Assembly: GCF_001612845.1 (NCBI RefSeq)
Contig: NZ_BDBF01000007.1
Location: 1 to 64,000, forward strand
DNA from: Nocardia elegans NBRC 108235
GTDB taxonomy: Bacteria > Actinomycetota > Actinomycetes > Mycobacteriales > Mycobacteriaceae
Direction of reading: 5' to 3'
DNA length: 64,000 nt
The translations under genes were made by a program, and so were the position numbers. The notes below the pieces were generated by a model. That model had not been told where the DNA came from and ran no database searches. It saw nothing but the letters and a program-made list of their open reading frames with translations. Shown in pieces: positions 15,870 through 24,475 of the stretch; the stretch's first letter is position 1, and the number at the start of each line of letters is the position of its first letter.

Positions 15870-17048
15870 ATGACAATAAATTCTGCATCGGTGAATATTC
15901 GAGGATATCGGGGCAGGGATATCGCGACCGGTGCCGGTAGACCCGCGCTGCTGTTCAGCGCGGTCACGACCGCCATGCGGATGCGTCCGTACGCGACGGT
16001 GTCGAGCATGCACGACAGCCGGACCTTCGGTGACCTGCTCGCCGAGGTCTCGGACAAGGCCGCGCGATTCGATACGGTGTTGCGCCGGCCGCGGGCGAGA
16101 GTCCTTGTGGCGCTCGGTAATTCGCCCGGATACATCTCGACGATGCTGTCGCTGCTCGCCCGCGGTGACATTCCGGTGCTCGCCAATCCGGCACTGCCGC
16201 TCACCGCGATGCGGGCGCTGATCGAGGAGTGCGGAATCGACGCCGTCGTCGCCTCCGGGCAGGCCGGCGGAATCCGGCTCGACGAGCGGTCCTGGGCGCA
16301 GCGCACCGATTTCGACGGCGACCGCCCGGCCCTGCACCGCGACACCGAACTGTGCCGCGTCGCCTCCGCGCCGTCGCGGCGGCTGGTCTGTCTCGAATAC
16401 TCCGCGACCGCGGTCCTCAACGCCGCCACCGCCTGGGTCGGTGCGAGCAAACTGCGGGAATCCGATCGGACGTTGTGTTTCGCGGGCCTGTTCGGGCGCT
16501 TCGGATTTCACACCGCCACCGTCGCCAACCTCGTCGCCGGCGCCGATCTGATATTGCCGGCCGGAACCCACGCGCCGGGCAACATCCATCGTCACCTGGC
16601 CGCGGAATCGCCGACGGTACTGGTGGCCGAACCCGCCGTCTATCAGGCCATGGTGCAGGGCACCCGGGAGGATCTGTCGGCCGATGTCGCCGCGGCACTG
16701 CGCCGGATCCGCCTGCGGCTGTCCCCGCATTCGGTCGCATCCTCGGTGGCGGCACGGGTGCGGGCGGTATCGGGGCCGATCACCATCTGCTACGGCCTGG
16801 ACGAAACCGGTCCGGTCGCATACGGCTTCGACGCCGCGGACGGGGAGTCCGGTGTCCATCTGCTGTCCGGAGTCCGCATGGATACCCGCTCCACCGACGG
16901 CGAACAGTACGCGCACGTGCACACCAAATCTCTGGCGACGACCTACCTCAACGACCCGGTCGAATTCGAACGCTGCCTCACCGGCGACGGCAGCTATCTC
17001 AGCCGCAGCCTGGCCGGCCTGCCCGCATCGGTCGTCGACGCCGGCTGA
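15870..17048 (+). CDS. Truncated, divergent adenylate-forming (ANL) protein
   Basis: The 392-residue product follows the N-terminal domain of acyl-CoA synthetases and fatty-acyl-AMP ligases: a DLLAEVSDKAARF segment, then VLVALGNSPGYISTMLSLLARGDIPVLANPALP. The family's Ser/Thr/Gly-rich phosphate loop is replaced by LEYSATAVLNAA. The later ICYGLDETGPVAYG corresponds to the YGxTE motif. The C-terminal domain of about 100 residues with the catalytic Lys is absent. It may bind a substrate without catalysis, or be decaying. ATG at 15870 is preferred; GTG at 15810 is in frame, and neither has a strong ribosome site. Confidence 0.65.
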   Translation: MTINSASVNIRGYRGRDIATGAGRPALLFSAVTTAMRMRPYATVSSMHDSRTFGDLLAEVSDKAARFDTVLRRPRARVLVALGNSPGYISTMLSLLARGDIPVLANPALPLTAMRALIEECGIDAVVASGQAGGIRLDERSWAQRTDFDGDRPALHRDTELCRVASAPSRRLVCLEYSATAVLNAATAWVGASKLRESDRTLCFAGLFGRFGFHTATVANLVAGADLILPAGTHAPGNIHRHLAAESPTVLVAEPAVYQAMVQGTREDLSADVAAALRRIRLRLSPHSVASSVAARVRAVSGPITICYGLDETGPVAYGFDAADGESGVHLLSGVRMDTRSTDGEQYAHVHTKSLATTYLNDPVEFERCLTGDGSYLSRSLAGLPASVVDAG

Positions 17049-17173
17049 CCGGCGGCGGCCGGTACTTCATCCGCGCCGGGTGATGCCGCCGTCGCGCGGG
17101 CGATACACAGTCGATGCGCAGGTGCTCGACGTCTCGTGAGCACCGGGACCGATCGGCCGGTGAGGAGCCACGG

Positions 17174-17863
17174 GTGGCGAATCGACGATCTGAGCGGATG
17201 CGGGGTCGTGCCGCGGCGGCGTGGCGCTACGTCCGCACGGCGCCGTGGACGTTCTCGTGGTTGGCGCTGCTGCTGGTGACCACGATCGTGCAGCATGCGG
17301 TGCCGCTCGACGATTTGAAGATCATTCTGGGTGAGCGCTCGACGAATCTGACGAACCTCGAGAGCGATCCGCTCCACGTCCTGGTGACGAGCCTGCTCTG
17401 GGTCGCCGGCTACTTCTGGCTGCCGTATCTGGTGCTGTACTGCGTATTCCACGCCCCCGCCGAGCGGTGGCTGGGCGCGCTGCGCTGGGCGATCGTCGGA
17501 TTGCTCGCCCACGTGGGCGCGACCTACATCAGCGAGGGACTGCTGGGCTGGGCGATCCGGCACGGATACGCCGACCCCGCCCTCGTCGACGTGCGCGATA
17601 TCGGCGTCAGCTACTTCCTCGCCGGCATCATCGGCGTGCTGACCTACCACATCGCGTATCCGTGGCGGTGGGCGTATCTCGTGGCGGCTACGGCCTGTTT
17701 CGCGGCGCCGCCGCTGATCCACCTGACCTTCACCGGAATCGGCCACTTCTCGGCCTTCCTGATCGGGCTGGCGTGCTACCCGCTCACCCGGAGCCGCACC
17801 GCGCCGACGTGGAATCCGGCGCAGGCCCGGCGCGACCGCCACCGTCGCGCGCGCGCAGTTTAG
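17174..17863 (+). CDS. Rhomboid-like integral membrane protein
   Basis: The 229-residue protein has about six hydrophobic segments and a basic C-terminal tail. It resembles the actinobacterial proteins annotated as rhomboid-like: PWTFSWLALLLVTT, a helix pair, then DIGVSYFLAGIIGVLTY. A clear GxSG serine motif of active rhomboid proteases is not seen, so protease activity is doubtful. GAGGAG at 17162-17167 precedes the GTG start. It stands alone between the truncated ligase and the acyltransferase. Confidence 0.7.
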   Translation: MANRRSERMRGRAAAAWRYVRTAPWTFSWLALLLVTTIVQHAVPLDDLKIILGERSTNLTNLESDPLHVLVTSLLWVAGYFWLPYLVLYCVFHAPAERWLGALRWAIVGLLAHVGATYISEGLLGWAIRHGYADPALVDVRDIGVSYFLAGIIGVLTYHIAYPWRWAYLVAATACFAAPPLIHLTFTGIGHFSAFLIGLACYPLTRSRTAPTWNPAQARRDRHRRARAV

Positions 17864-18008
17864 TTCATCGGCGCGCGTCCGGAAGGCGAAGTGGCGCTGA
17901 GTGTTTGCGGCGTGCTAAGAGAGTGGACGTGTTGTGGTCTGCGCGTGTTCATCTCCACCCTCGTGTGTCGGTACCGGCGCCCCCTCGCGTGAACCGGCGT
18001 TTCGCGTG

Positions 18009-20135
18009 GTGACCGGAGATATCGCGCGCACCCGGATCGCCGTGCCGGCCCGATCGGCCCGATCGGCCTCGGACACCGCCGATACCGCGACGAGAACGAC
18101 CGCCTACCGCGGCGACCTGGACGGGTTGCGCGGTGTGGCGATCGCGCTGGTGGTGGTGTTCCACATCTGGTTCGGCCGGGTGTCGGGCGGCGTGGACGTC
18201 TTCCTGGTGCTCTCGGGATTCTTCTTCACCGGACTGCTGGTGCGCCGCGCCGAACGGGGAGCCGTCGGCATCGGATTCACTGTGCGCCGGACCGGGCGGC
18301 GGCTACTGCCGGCGATGGTCGTCGTTCTGGCCGCCGTCGTCGCCGCGACCGTGTACACGCGGCCCTACACACAGTGGTCCGATCTGGCGGGACAGACCCT
18401 GGCCTCGCTGTTCTACTACCAGAACTGGCGGCTCGCGACGAGTTGGTCGGATTATCTGGCCGCCGATCCGTCGGTGAGTCCGCTGCAGCATCTGTGGTCG
18501 ATGGCAGTACAGGGGCAGTTCTATCTGCTGGCCCTCGTCGTGGTGGCGGCGGTCGCCACCGTGCTGCGCCGCACCGGCCGCACCGCCCTGCTGCGCCCGG
18601 TCCTGGCCGCTCTGATCGCACCCGCGGCCGTCGCGTCGCTGCTGTACGCGACGCACGGGGCGGCCACCCATCAGGGTTGGAACTACTACGACAGCGGCGC
18701 ACGGCTGTGGGAACTGCTCGCCGGTGCGGCGCTGGCACTGGCCGGACCGGCCCTGCTGCTGCCGCGGATGTTGCGGGCGGTGACGGCGCTCGCCGGCGTG
18801 CTGGGGGTGCTCGCGTGCGGCTGGCTGATCGTCGACGGCGCCAACCGCTATCCCGGTCCCGCGGCGCTGGTGCCGGTCCTGGCCGCGGTGGCGGTGATCG
18901 TCTCCGGCAACAATGTCGCCGCGGCACAGATGCCGTGGCCCAATCGAATTCTCGCCTCGCGGGTGGCGCAGTGGCTCGGCGAGGTCGCCTATCCGCTGTA
19001 TCTGTGGCACTGGCCGATCCTCATCTTCTATCTGGCCGAATCGGGCCGTCCGCACGCCGGGCTGCGCGACGGCGCGCTGGTGGTCGCGGTGTCGCTGCTG
19101 CTGGCCTGGGCGACGCACCGGCTGATCGAACAGCCGTTGCGGTGGGGTGCGCGCGAGGTGCCGGCGCCGATCGCCTCGCGGCTGTACCGGCGCGGCGCGG
19201 GCACGGTGGTGTGCGTGGTGGCCGTCGTCGTGGTGGCGGCCACCGGTGCGTGGCAGTTCGGCGTGGTGCGGATGCATCCGGCGCAACCGATGCGGCCGCT
19301 GGATCCGGTGCTGTATCCGGGTGCGGAGGCGCTGTCGGCCGGGGCGCCGACACCACAGGCCCCCATGCGGCCCACCGTCCTGCAGGCTCCGGGCGAACTA
19401 CCGCCCCCGACCCTCGACGGATGTATCGCCGACTGGGACACCCGCGAGGTGGTCACGTGCACCTACGGTGATGCGAACGCCACCCGCACACTGGCGGTGG
19501 TGGGTAGTTCGCATGCCGAACACTGGGTTCCGGCGCTCCAGGAGCTCGCCGCGCAGTACTCGTTCCGCATCCGGGTGTATCTGAAGATGGGCTGCCCCCT
19601 CACCCTGGCCGACGACGCCACCTACAAGGGGGAACCGATTCCCGACTGCCGCGACTGGTCGCGCGCGGTGCTGGACCGCCTGGCCGCCGACCGGCCGGAG
19701 TGGGTGTTCACCACCGGCAGCCGGCCCCGCGCCGGAACCGGGGACGAAACACCGCCCGAATACGTGGACGTCTGGTCGGCGCTGGCCGAACGCGGCCTCG
19801 ACACCATCACCATCCGCGATTCACCGTGGTTGCGCCACAACGAGATTCGTTACGCGGCGGCCGACTGTCTGGCCGGCGGCGGCGACCCGGTCAGCTGCGG
19901 TATGCGCCGTAGCGATGCGCTCGATCCGGTCGATCCGCAGCTCGAACCGGCCTCGCGGTATCCGAATATCTTCCCGATCGATCTGAGCGATGCGTTCTGC
20001 GACGCGTCGATCTGCCCCGTGGTCGCCGGCAATATCCTGATCTACCACGACGAACACCATCTGACCTCGAGCTATTCGCGCTCGCTGTCCGGGGCGCTGG
20101 GCCGGCAGTTGCGGCCGTTGCTGCACTGGTGGTAG
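18009..20135 (+). CDS. OafA/YrhL-type membrane acyltransferase with SGNH domain
   Basis: The 708-residue protein has an N-terminal acyltransferase-3 domain (about residues 30-370) with RGDLDGLRGVAIALVVVFH, SGGVDVFLVLSGFFFTG, many membrane helices, and YPLYLWHWPILIFY. After a linker comes an extracytoplasmic SGNH domain: VVGSSHAEHW carries the nucleophile, with DEHHLT near the C-terminus as the Asp-His pair. Such proteins move acetyl or other acyl groups across the membrane onto cell-wall or exported polysaccharides. GTG at 18009 is chosen to give a short cytoplasmic lead; GTG codons at 17934 and 18006 are also in frame. Confidence 0.88.
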   Translation: MTGDIARTRIAVPARSARSASDTADTATRTTAYRGDLDGLRGVAIALVVVFHIWFGRVSGGVDVFLVLSGFFFTGLLVRRAERGAVGIGFTVRRTGRRLLPAMVVVLAAVVAATVYTRPYTQWSDLAGQTLASLFYYQNWRLATSWSDYLAADPSVSPLQHLWSMAVQGQFYLLALVVVAAVATVLRRTGRTALLRPVLAALIAPAAVASLLYATHGAATHQGWNYYDSGARLWELLAGAALALAGPALLLPRMLRAVTALAGVLGVLACGWLIVDGANRYPGPAALVPVLAAVAVIVSGNNVAAAQMPWPNRILASRVAQWLGEVAYPLYLWHWPILIFYLAESGRPHAGLRDGALVVAVSLLLAWATHRLIEQPLRWGAREVPAPIASRLYRRGAGTVVCVVAVVVVAATGAWQFGVVRMHPAQPMRPLDPVLYPGAEALSAGAPTPQAPMRPTVLQAPGELPPPTLDGCIADWDTREVVTCTYGDANATRTLAVVGSSHAEHWVPALQELAAQYSFRIRVYLKMGCPLTLADDATYKGEPIPDCRDWSRAVLDRLAADRPEWVFTTGSRPRAGTGDETPPEYVDVWSALAERGLDTITIRDSPWLRHNEIRYAAADCLAGGGDPVSCGMRRSDALDPVDPQLEPASRYPNIFPIDLSDAFCDASICPVVAGNILIYHDEHHLTSSYSRSLSGALGRQLRPLLHWW

Positions 20136-20217
20136 TGCCGCGCGTCACGTGGGGCGACGGGGCGGCTCGATTGCCAGTACGGTATTCACGAGTGGCTCGA
20201 GCAGGAGGTGCCCGCAC

Positions 20218-21168
20218 GTGCTGGGCGTTGGACAGGGTGGGGCGCGCCGGTGGGTCATGGCCGGGGTTCTCGCGGTCGTCGTCGCTGGGATCGGTTTCGG
20301 TTCCGTGGAACCGGCGGCGCCGGATGGGCATGCCGGCCCGGCGGTGCCCGGTCTGATCACCCAACCGGCCGAAGCCGGTGTGCCGATCCGGATCGCGTAC
20401 GGCCGCGAGGCCGATACCTTCGGTGACCTGTATCTGCCCGCCGGTGGGCCGTTGTCCGGATCCTCCGGCCGGTGCCCGGTGGTGGTGCTGATCCACGGCG
20501 GCGGCTGGGCGCAGTACCGCGACCTGACCCAGTTCGCCGCGCAGGCCCGGCAACTCGCCGAATTCGGTGTCGCGGTGTGGAATATCGAGTATCGGCGGGT
20601 CAACGGCGCCGGCGGCTGGCCGGTGACGCTGACCGACGTCGACGACGCCGTCGGTGCTCTGGCCACGGTCGTCCAGCAGCGCGCCGGCGGACGGCTCGAT
20701 CTGGACAACGTCCATCTCGCCGGTCATTCGGCGGGCGGGCAGTTGGCGGCGTGGGTCGCGGGCCGCCGGACCGACGGAGCCGCCGCCTCGCGCGGGCTGC
20801 ACATTCGCAGTGTGACGTTGATGGCGGCCGTACTGGATCTCGACTACGCGGTAGCCCACGGCAACGACGGTTTCGCGCGCAAACTGCTGGGCGGTCTGCC
20901 CGACGAGGTGCCCGACCGCTACCGCTACGCCTCTCCGATCGTCAATCTCCCACGGGGCGTGCACATCACGGCCGTGCACGGCGACGCCGACCGGGTCGTA
21001 CCGGTCGAACAGAGCCGCCGTTACGCCGAGGCCGCTCGCCGCGCCGGCGACCCCACCGACCTGCATGTCCTGCCCGGCGTCGGGCACGCCGAATTCACCG
21101 ATCCCGGATCGGCGGCATGGGCGGTGGCGCGGGTGGCGATTCTCGCGAGCATCGCGGAATCGGCGTAG
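20218..21168 (+). CDS. Exported or membrane-anchored alpha/beta-hydrolase (esterase)
   Basis: The 316-residue protein starts with a basic-hydrophobic segment (GARRWVMAGVLAVVVAGIG) that acts as a signal or anchor. The hydrolase core shows the oxyanion motif HGGGW, the nucleophile elbow GHSAGG, Asp in HGDADRVVP and His in GVGHAEF. This is the BD-FAE/hormone-sensitive-lipase-like layout of carboxylesterases. GTG at 20218 is favoured by AGGAGG at 20203-20208. It starts about 80 bases after the acyltransferase, so both could belong to cell-envelope acyl metabolism. Confidence 0.85.
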   Translation: MLGVGQGGARRWVMAGVLAVVVAGIGFGSVEPAAPDGHAGPAVPGLITQPAEAGVPIRIAYGREADTFGDLYLPAGGPLSGSSGRCPVVVLIHGGGWAQYRDLTQFAAQARQLAEFGVAVWNIEYRRVNGAGGWPVTLTDVDDAVGALATVVQQRAGGRLDLDNVHLAGHSAGGQLAAWVAGRRTDGAAASRGLHIRSVTLMAAVLDLDYAVAHGNDGFARKLLGGLPDEVPDRYRYASPIVNLPRGVHITAVHGDADRVVPVEQSRRYAEAARRAGDPTDLHVLPGVGHAEFTDPGSAAWAVARVAILASIAESA

Positions 21169-21216
21169 CCGGGCACCGTCCCGGCCCCCGGTCGCCGCGA
21201 CCGATAGTGTGGGTTC

Positions 21217-21840
21217 GTGACGATCGCGGACAGACAGTACGGCGGCCGTGCGGTGACCGAACGCCGGGCCGAACGGCGTCAGCGCTTCGTCGTCGCGGCG
21301 ACGAGGGTGTTCGCCGAACGGGGCTACGCGAACTGTTCTCTCGCCGATGTGTGCGCCGCGGCCGGGCTGTCGAAACGGCAGTTCTACGAGGAGTTCCAGA
21401 CCCGTGAGGATGTGCTGATCGCCGCCTACGACCGGGTCCAGGACGAGGCCGCCGCGGCGGTTGTGCGGACGCTGGGCACGCTGTCGCCGGCCGATCCGGC
21501 CCGGGCGATGGCAGTAGTGCTGTCGGCCTATCTCGACTCGATCACCTCCGACCCGTACCGGGCCAAGCTCGCCTTCATCGAGGTGGTGGGCGCGAGCGAC
21601 CGGATGGAGCAGCATCGCCGCGAACGCCGGCACGGCTGGGTCACCCTGCTGGAGATGGTGGTGGTCCCGATCGCCGGCCCGGGCGCGCGCCTGCGGGGCG
21701 ACGCCGCCCTCTCGGCGAGTGTGCTGATCGGGGCGGTCAACGGCCTGGCCCACGAATGGTTGCTGATGCAGCCCCGACCCGACGTGAGCGAGCTGACCGA
21801 CCTACTCATCCCGGTCGCCCTGTCGTTGATCGAGACGTAG
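21217..21840 (+). CDS. TetR-family regulator
   Basis: The 207-residue protein has a TetR helix-turn-helix at about residues 20-65 (RFVVAATRVFAERGY, then SLADVCAAAGLSKRQFYEEF). The ligand domain is helical and contains HEWLLMQPRP, as in regulators of lipid-related genes. It is in the same direction as the esterase, 48 bases after it, and may regulate it. No palindrome was seen in that short gap. Confidence 0.87.
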   Translation: MTIADRQYGGRAVTERRAERRQRFVVAATRVFAERGYANCSLADVCAAAGLSKRQFYEEFQTREDVLIAAYDRVQDEAAAAVVRTLGTLSPADPARAMAVVLSAYLDSITSDPYRAKLAFIEVVGASDRMEQHRRERRHGWVTLLEMVVVPIAGPGARLRGDAALSASVLIGAVNGLAHEWLLMQPRPDVSELTDLLIPVALSLIET

Positions 21841-21922
21841 ACCGGACGACGGCCGTCGCGACTGTTCGGCGGTGCGTTCCGGTGCAGCACTCGGCCGTTG
21901 TCGCGCATCGACTGATCCGGAC

Positions 21923-22507
21923 CTAGCGTGCGGGGTCGAGTGAGTCGAGTTCGGCGCGCAGCCGGTCGACCTCCGCGGCGACCTCGTCGCGCAGTTCTTC
22001 GCGTTCGGCCAGGCTCAGCCGCAGACTCTCTATGGTCTCGTTCATCGCCGCGAGTCGCCGGTCCGCGCCCTCGAGATGCCATTCGAGCACCGACCGCCGG
22101 TCGACGTCGGTACTCGCCGAACCCACCCACTCGACCAGATAGTCCAGCCACTGCGGTTGCTTCGGCATCGGCTCGTCGTCGTTCCAGCCCCGGCGCAGCG
22201 CGGGCTTGGGGGAGAGCACACGCTCAGTGTCACCGCCGTCGGCGGTGGGGGCGTGCAGCTGGATGAGGCTCAGCTTGCCGGCGCTGGTCACCACCGCGGT
22301 CACCCGATATCGCCCGGCGAGATGCATTCTGAGTTCGGCGGTGCCGCGGCCGTCGGCGTCCATCGCGCCCAGCCACGGGCCGTGGGCCGCGCTGAGAATC
22401 GATTCGAGGATGCCGAGCTGACCGACACCGCGTCGCAGCCGGGTCGCTCGCTTGCGCAGCTCCTCGGTCGTGGCGGTCATCTGATCCCAGTGCATACCCA
22501 CGAACAT
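21923..22507 (-). CDS. Hypothetical protein with C-terminal coiled coil
   Basis: The 194-residue product has no recognised enzyme motif. Residues 1-110 mix helices and strands (GILESILSAAHGPWL, RYRVTAVVTSAGKLSLIQLH). The last 60 residues form a strong heptad-like coiled coil (NETIESLRLSLAEREELRDE). It is hydrophilic throughout and so cytoplasmic. ATG at 22507 is used; ATG at 22495 is an alternative. It converges with the TetR gene. No family assignment can be made. Confidence 0.7.
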   Translation of the reverse strand: MFVGMHWDQMTATTEELRKRATRLRRGVGQLGILESILSAAHGPWLGAMDADGRGTAELRMHLAGRYRVTAVVTSAGKLSLIQLHAPTADGGDTERVLSPKPALRRGWNDDEPMPKQPQWLDYLVEWVGSASTDVDRRSVLEWHLEGADRRLAAMNETIESLRLSLAEREELRDEVAAEVDRLRAELDSLDPAR

Positions 22508-22561
22508 AGTGGCCCCGCCGCGCCGGTTCCCCACCTCCGGTGAAGTGGGGAACCGTCCCGA

Positions 22562-22777
22562 TTACTTCGCAGGCGTCGCGGCCTGCGCACTTCCGCTGGA
22601 AAGCGCCTTCACCAGATCGGTGATGCCGGACGAGGAGCCGGTGCCCGTGGGGTCGGGCTCACCGGGCGCCACCACCGGCGTCGCCGAGGTGGCGTCCGCC
22701 GCCGCGACGCCCGCGCCGCCGCACAGCACGGCCGCCGACGCGGCACCGATCAGGGTGAGAGTTCCGAGTTTCTTCAT
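22562..22777 (-). CDS. Small secreted protein
   Basis: The 71-residue product has a signal peptide: MKKLGTL, a hydrophobic core with GAASAAVL, and likely cleavage near AGVAAADA at about residue 27. The mature part is about 45 residues, rich in Pro, Thr, Gly and Ser, with no cysteines. AGGACC lies before the ATG. Small exported proteins of this form are common in Nocardia and lack known function. Confidence 0.7.
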   Translation of the reverse strand: MKKLGTLTLIGAASAAVLCGGAGVAAADATSATPVVAPGEPDPTGTGSSSGITDLVKALSSGSAQAATPAK

Positions 22778-22900
22778 TCGGATGAGGTCCTGTTCCGTGG
22801 ATGTCGTTGTGAATGCGGCTGCCGCATCGTCCAATTCACTACATCCGGGTGGATTCGGACAGCCCCGAGTGTCCGGGGCAGCAGTGCCGGGGGGAGCTTC

Positions 22901-23566
22901 TCAGCGACCGGTGCCGTGCAATGCCGTGGCGGTGCGGGAATTCGGCGTCGACGCCGGATCCGGGTAGGTGCCGAGCAGCCGGTCGGCGGTGCCGGAGCTG
23001 GTGACGGTGAACCAGTAGTGCTCGTTCTTGAAGTGATGCAGCCGGTGGTTGCGCCGGACCGCGGTGTAGAGGCGAGTGCGGGGCTGATAGTCGGTGTGGA
23101 TCAGGTAGTGGGTCCACTCGTAGCCCAGGCCCAGTACGCCGACCACGGTGAGGAAGGTCAATCCCAGCCCGATGCGTGGAAAGGCCAGTGCCGCAACGAC
23201 AACCAGCGCCGGGAAGAGCCAGAGGAAGGTCTGCCACGGGATGAAGATCAGATCCACCCGGCGTGGGTCGGCATGGTGTTCGCGATGTTTGCGCGCGAGC
23301 AGGGAATCCAGAGTGAGACGGCCGATCCGGCGGGGGCGCCAATGCAAGATGCAGACGTGGATCACCCACTCCGTCACCGGGAAGAACGCCAGCATCACGC
23401 CGGCGACCAGAGCATCGGTGAGCTGCCAGTCGCCCACCGCGATCCGGGCGGCGAGTGCGCCCGCCAGCAGTGTGGTGATGATCCACGGCGAGGGACGGCG
23501 CACGAAGACGCCGAAGGCGTCGGGCAGCGTCGTGGTCCGGCGGTGGGAGCGGGTCTCAGCGGTCAT
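22901..23566 (-). CDS. Sterol desaturase/fatty-acid hydroxylase-family membrane protein
   Basis: The 221-residue protein has four hydrophobic segments and the histidine clusters of the fatty-acid hydroxylase superfamily: EWVIHVCILHW, KHREHHADP, THYLIHTDY and NHRLHHFKNEHYWF, which bind two irons. Such enzymes hydroxylate or desaturate lipids with oxygen. ATG at 23566 overlaps the end of the FadR-type gene by 11 bases and has GGAAGG upstream; GTG at 23575 is less likely. Overlap with the regulator suggests co-transcription and control by it. Confidence 0.85.
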   Translation of the reverse strand: MTAETRSHRRTTTLPDAFGVFVRRPSPWIITTLLAGALAARIAVGDWQLTDALVAGVMLAFFPVTEWVIHVCILHWRPRRIGRLTLDSLLARKHREHHADPRRVDLIFIPWQTFLWLFPALVVVAALAFPRIGLGLTFLTVVGVLGLGYEWTHYLIHTDYQPRTRLYTAVRRNHRLHHFKNEHYWFTVTSSGTADRLLGTYPDPASTPNSRTATALHGTGR

Positions 23567-24287
23567 CGTCCGCACCTTCCATCGTGCGTACTACGGTGTC
23601 GAATTGTGTTGCGGCCACCCGCAACAGCGTGTCCGCGGCGGCGCGGGCCGCGGCCGGGTCGCCGCCGACGACGGCGGCGGTGAGCCGGCGGTAGTGGTCG
23701 ATGCTGCCGACCTCGGCGGCCATCACACCCGCCAGCGCGACGATCGCGGGCTCGTAGACCTCCCGCAGTGTGTTGAACAACAGCCGGAACACGATCGATC
23801 CGGTGCCGTCGACGATGTGGTCCCAGAACTTCAGCGCCTCGAGTTGCTGCGCGACCGGTTCCTGCTGTGCGGCAAGTGATTCCAGGCAGTCACCGAGTTC
23901 GGCGTGCAGCTGCGCGCCGCCGTGCTCGGCGGCCAGGGCGGCTACCTCCCGGCCCAGGACCAGTCGCGCCTGCAGGATGCTCGCGACCACGGTGTGGTCG
24001 AACTCGCCGTTGCGCACGATGAGCCGCGGCAGTAGATCCAATCCGGCCGCGCGGCGGAAGTCGCGCACCGTGGTGGCCCCGCCCTGACGCACGTCGATGA
24101 GGCCGGTGTGCGCTAGTTTGCGCAGCGCCTCGCGCACGGTCGGCCGCGACACTCCGAGCGCCTCGGCGAGCTGCCGTTCGGCCGGCAGGGTGGCGCCGGC
24201 CGGAAGTTCCCCGTCGAGGACCTCGGTCACGAGTTGGTCGAATACCGCGTCCGGGACCGTCTGCCGGTCGATCCGCTGAAAGGCCAT
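23556..24287 (-). CDS. FadR-subfamily GntR regulator
   Basis: The 243-residue protein has an N-terminal winged helix (residues 10-72, with LPAERQLAEALGVSRPTVREALRKL) and an all-helical FCD ligand domain. The FCD domain typically binds a carboxylic acid, often with a metal held by Asp and His residues. A palindrome matching the GntR/FadR form lies 34-52 bases before the ATG, so it probably represses itself and the overlapping lipid desaturase/hydroxylase gene. No ribosome site is obvious before the ATG. Confidence 0.88.
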   Translation of the reverse strand: MAFQRIDRQTVPDAVFDQLVTEVLDGELPAGATLPAERQLAEALGVSRPTVREALRKLAHTGLIDVRQGGATTVRDFRRAAGLDLLPRLIVRNGEFDHTVVASILQARLVLGREVAALAAEHGGAQLHAELGDCLESLAAQQEPVAQQLEALKFWDHIVDGTGSIVFRLLFNTLREVYEPAIVALAGVMAAEVGSIDHYRRLTAAVVGGDPAAARAAADTLLRVAATQFDTVVRTMEGADDDR

Positions 24288-24320
24288 GAACGGAAGGTAA
24301 TCCCCACAGCGGTCAGAGGT

Positions 24321-24339
24321 CAAGTGGTCAGACCAGTTG
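24321..24339. promoter_or_regulatory. FadR/GntR-type operator
   Basis: The palindrome CAAGTGGTCAGACCAGTTG is centred on A24330 with one mismatched pair. Its core TGGTCAGACCA matches the TnGTnnnACnA form known for FadR-subfamily regulators. It lies between the start of the FadR-like gene and the universal stress protein gene, nearer the former. Confidence 0.72.
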
Positions 24340-24475
24340 AATTCCGAGGAAATCGTCGCGCTCCCGCTACGATCGAGCTGTTCCGATACGTGCAGTGCTT
24401 CCGAGTCTCGCCCGGTGGCGGCCGCCGGGCGGGACCGGCTTTCGTACGCCGCGCAGTCGACCGAGGAGGATGTCC

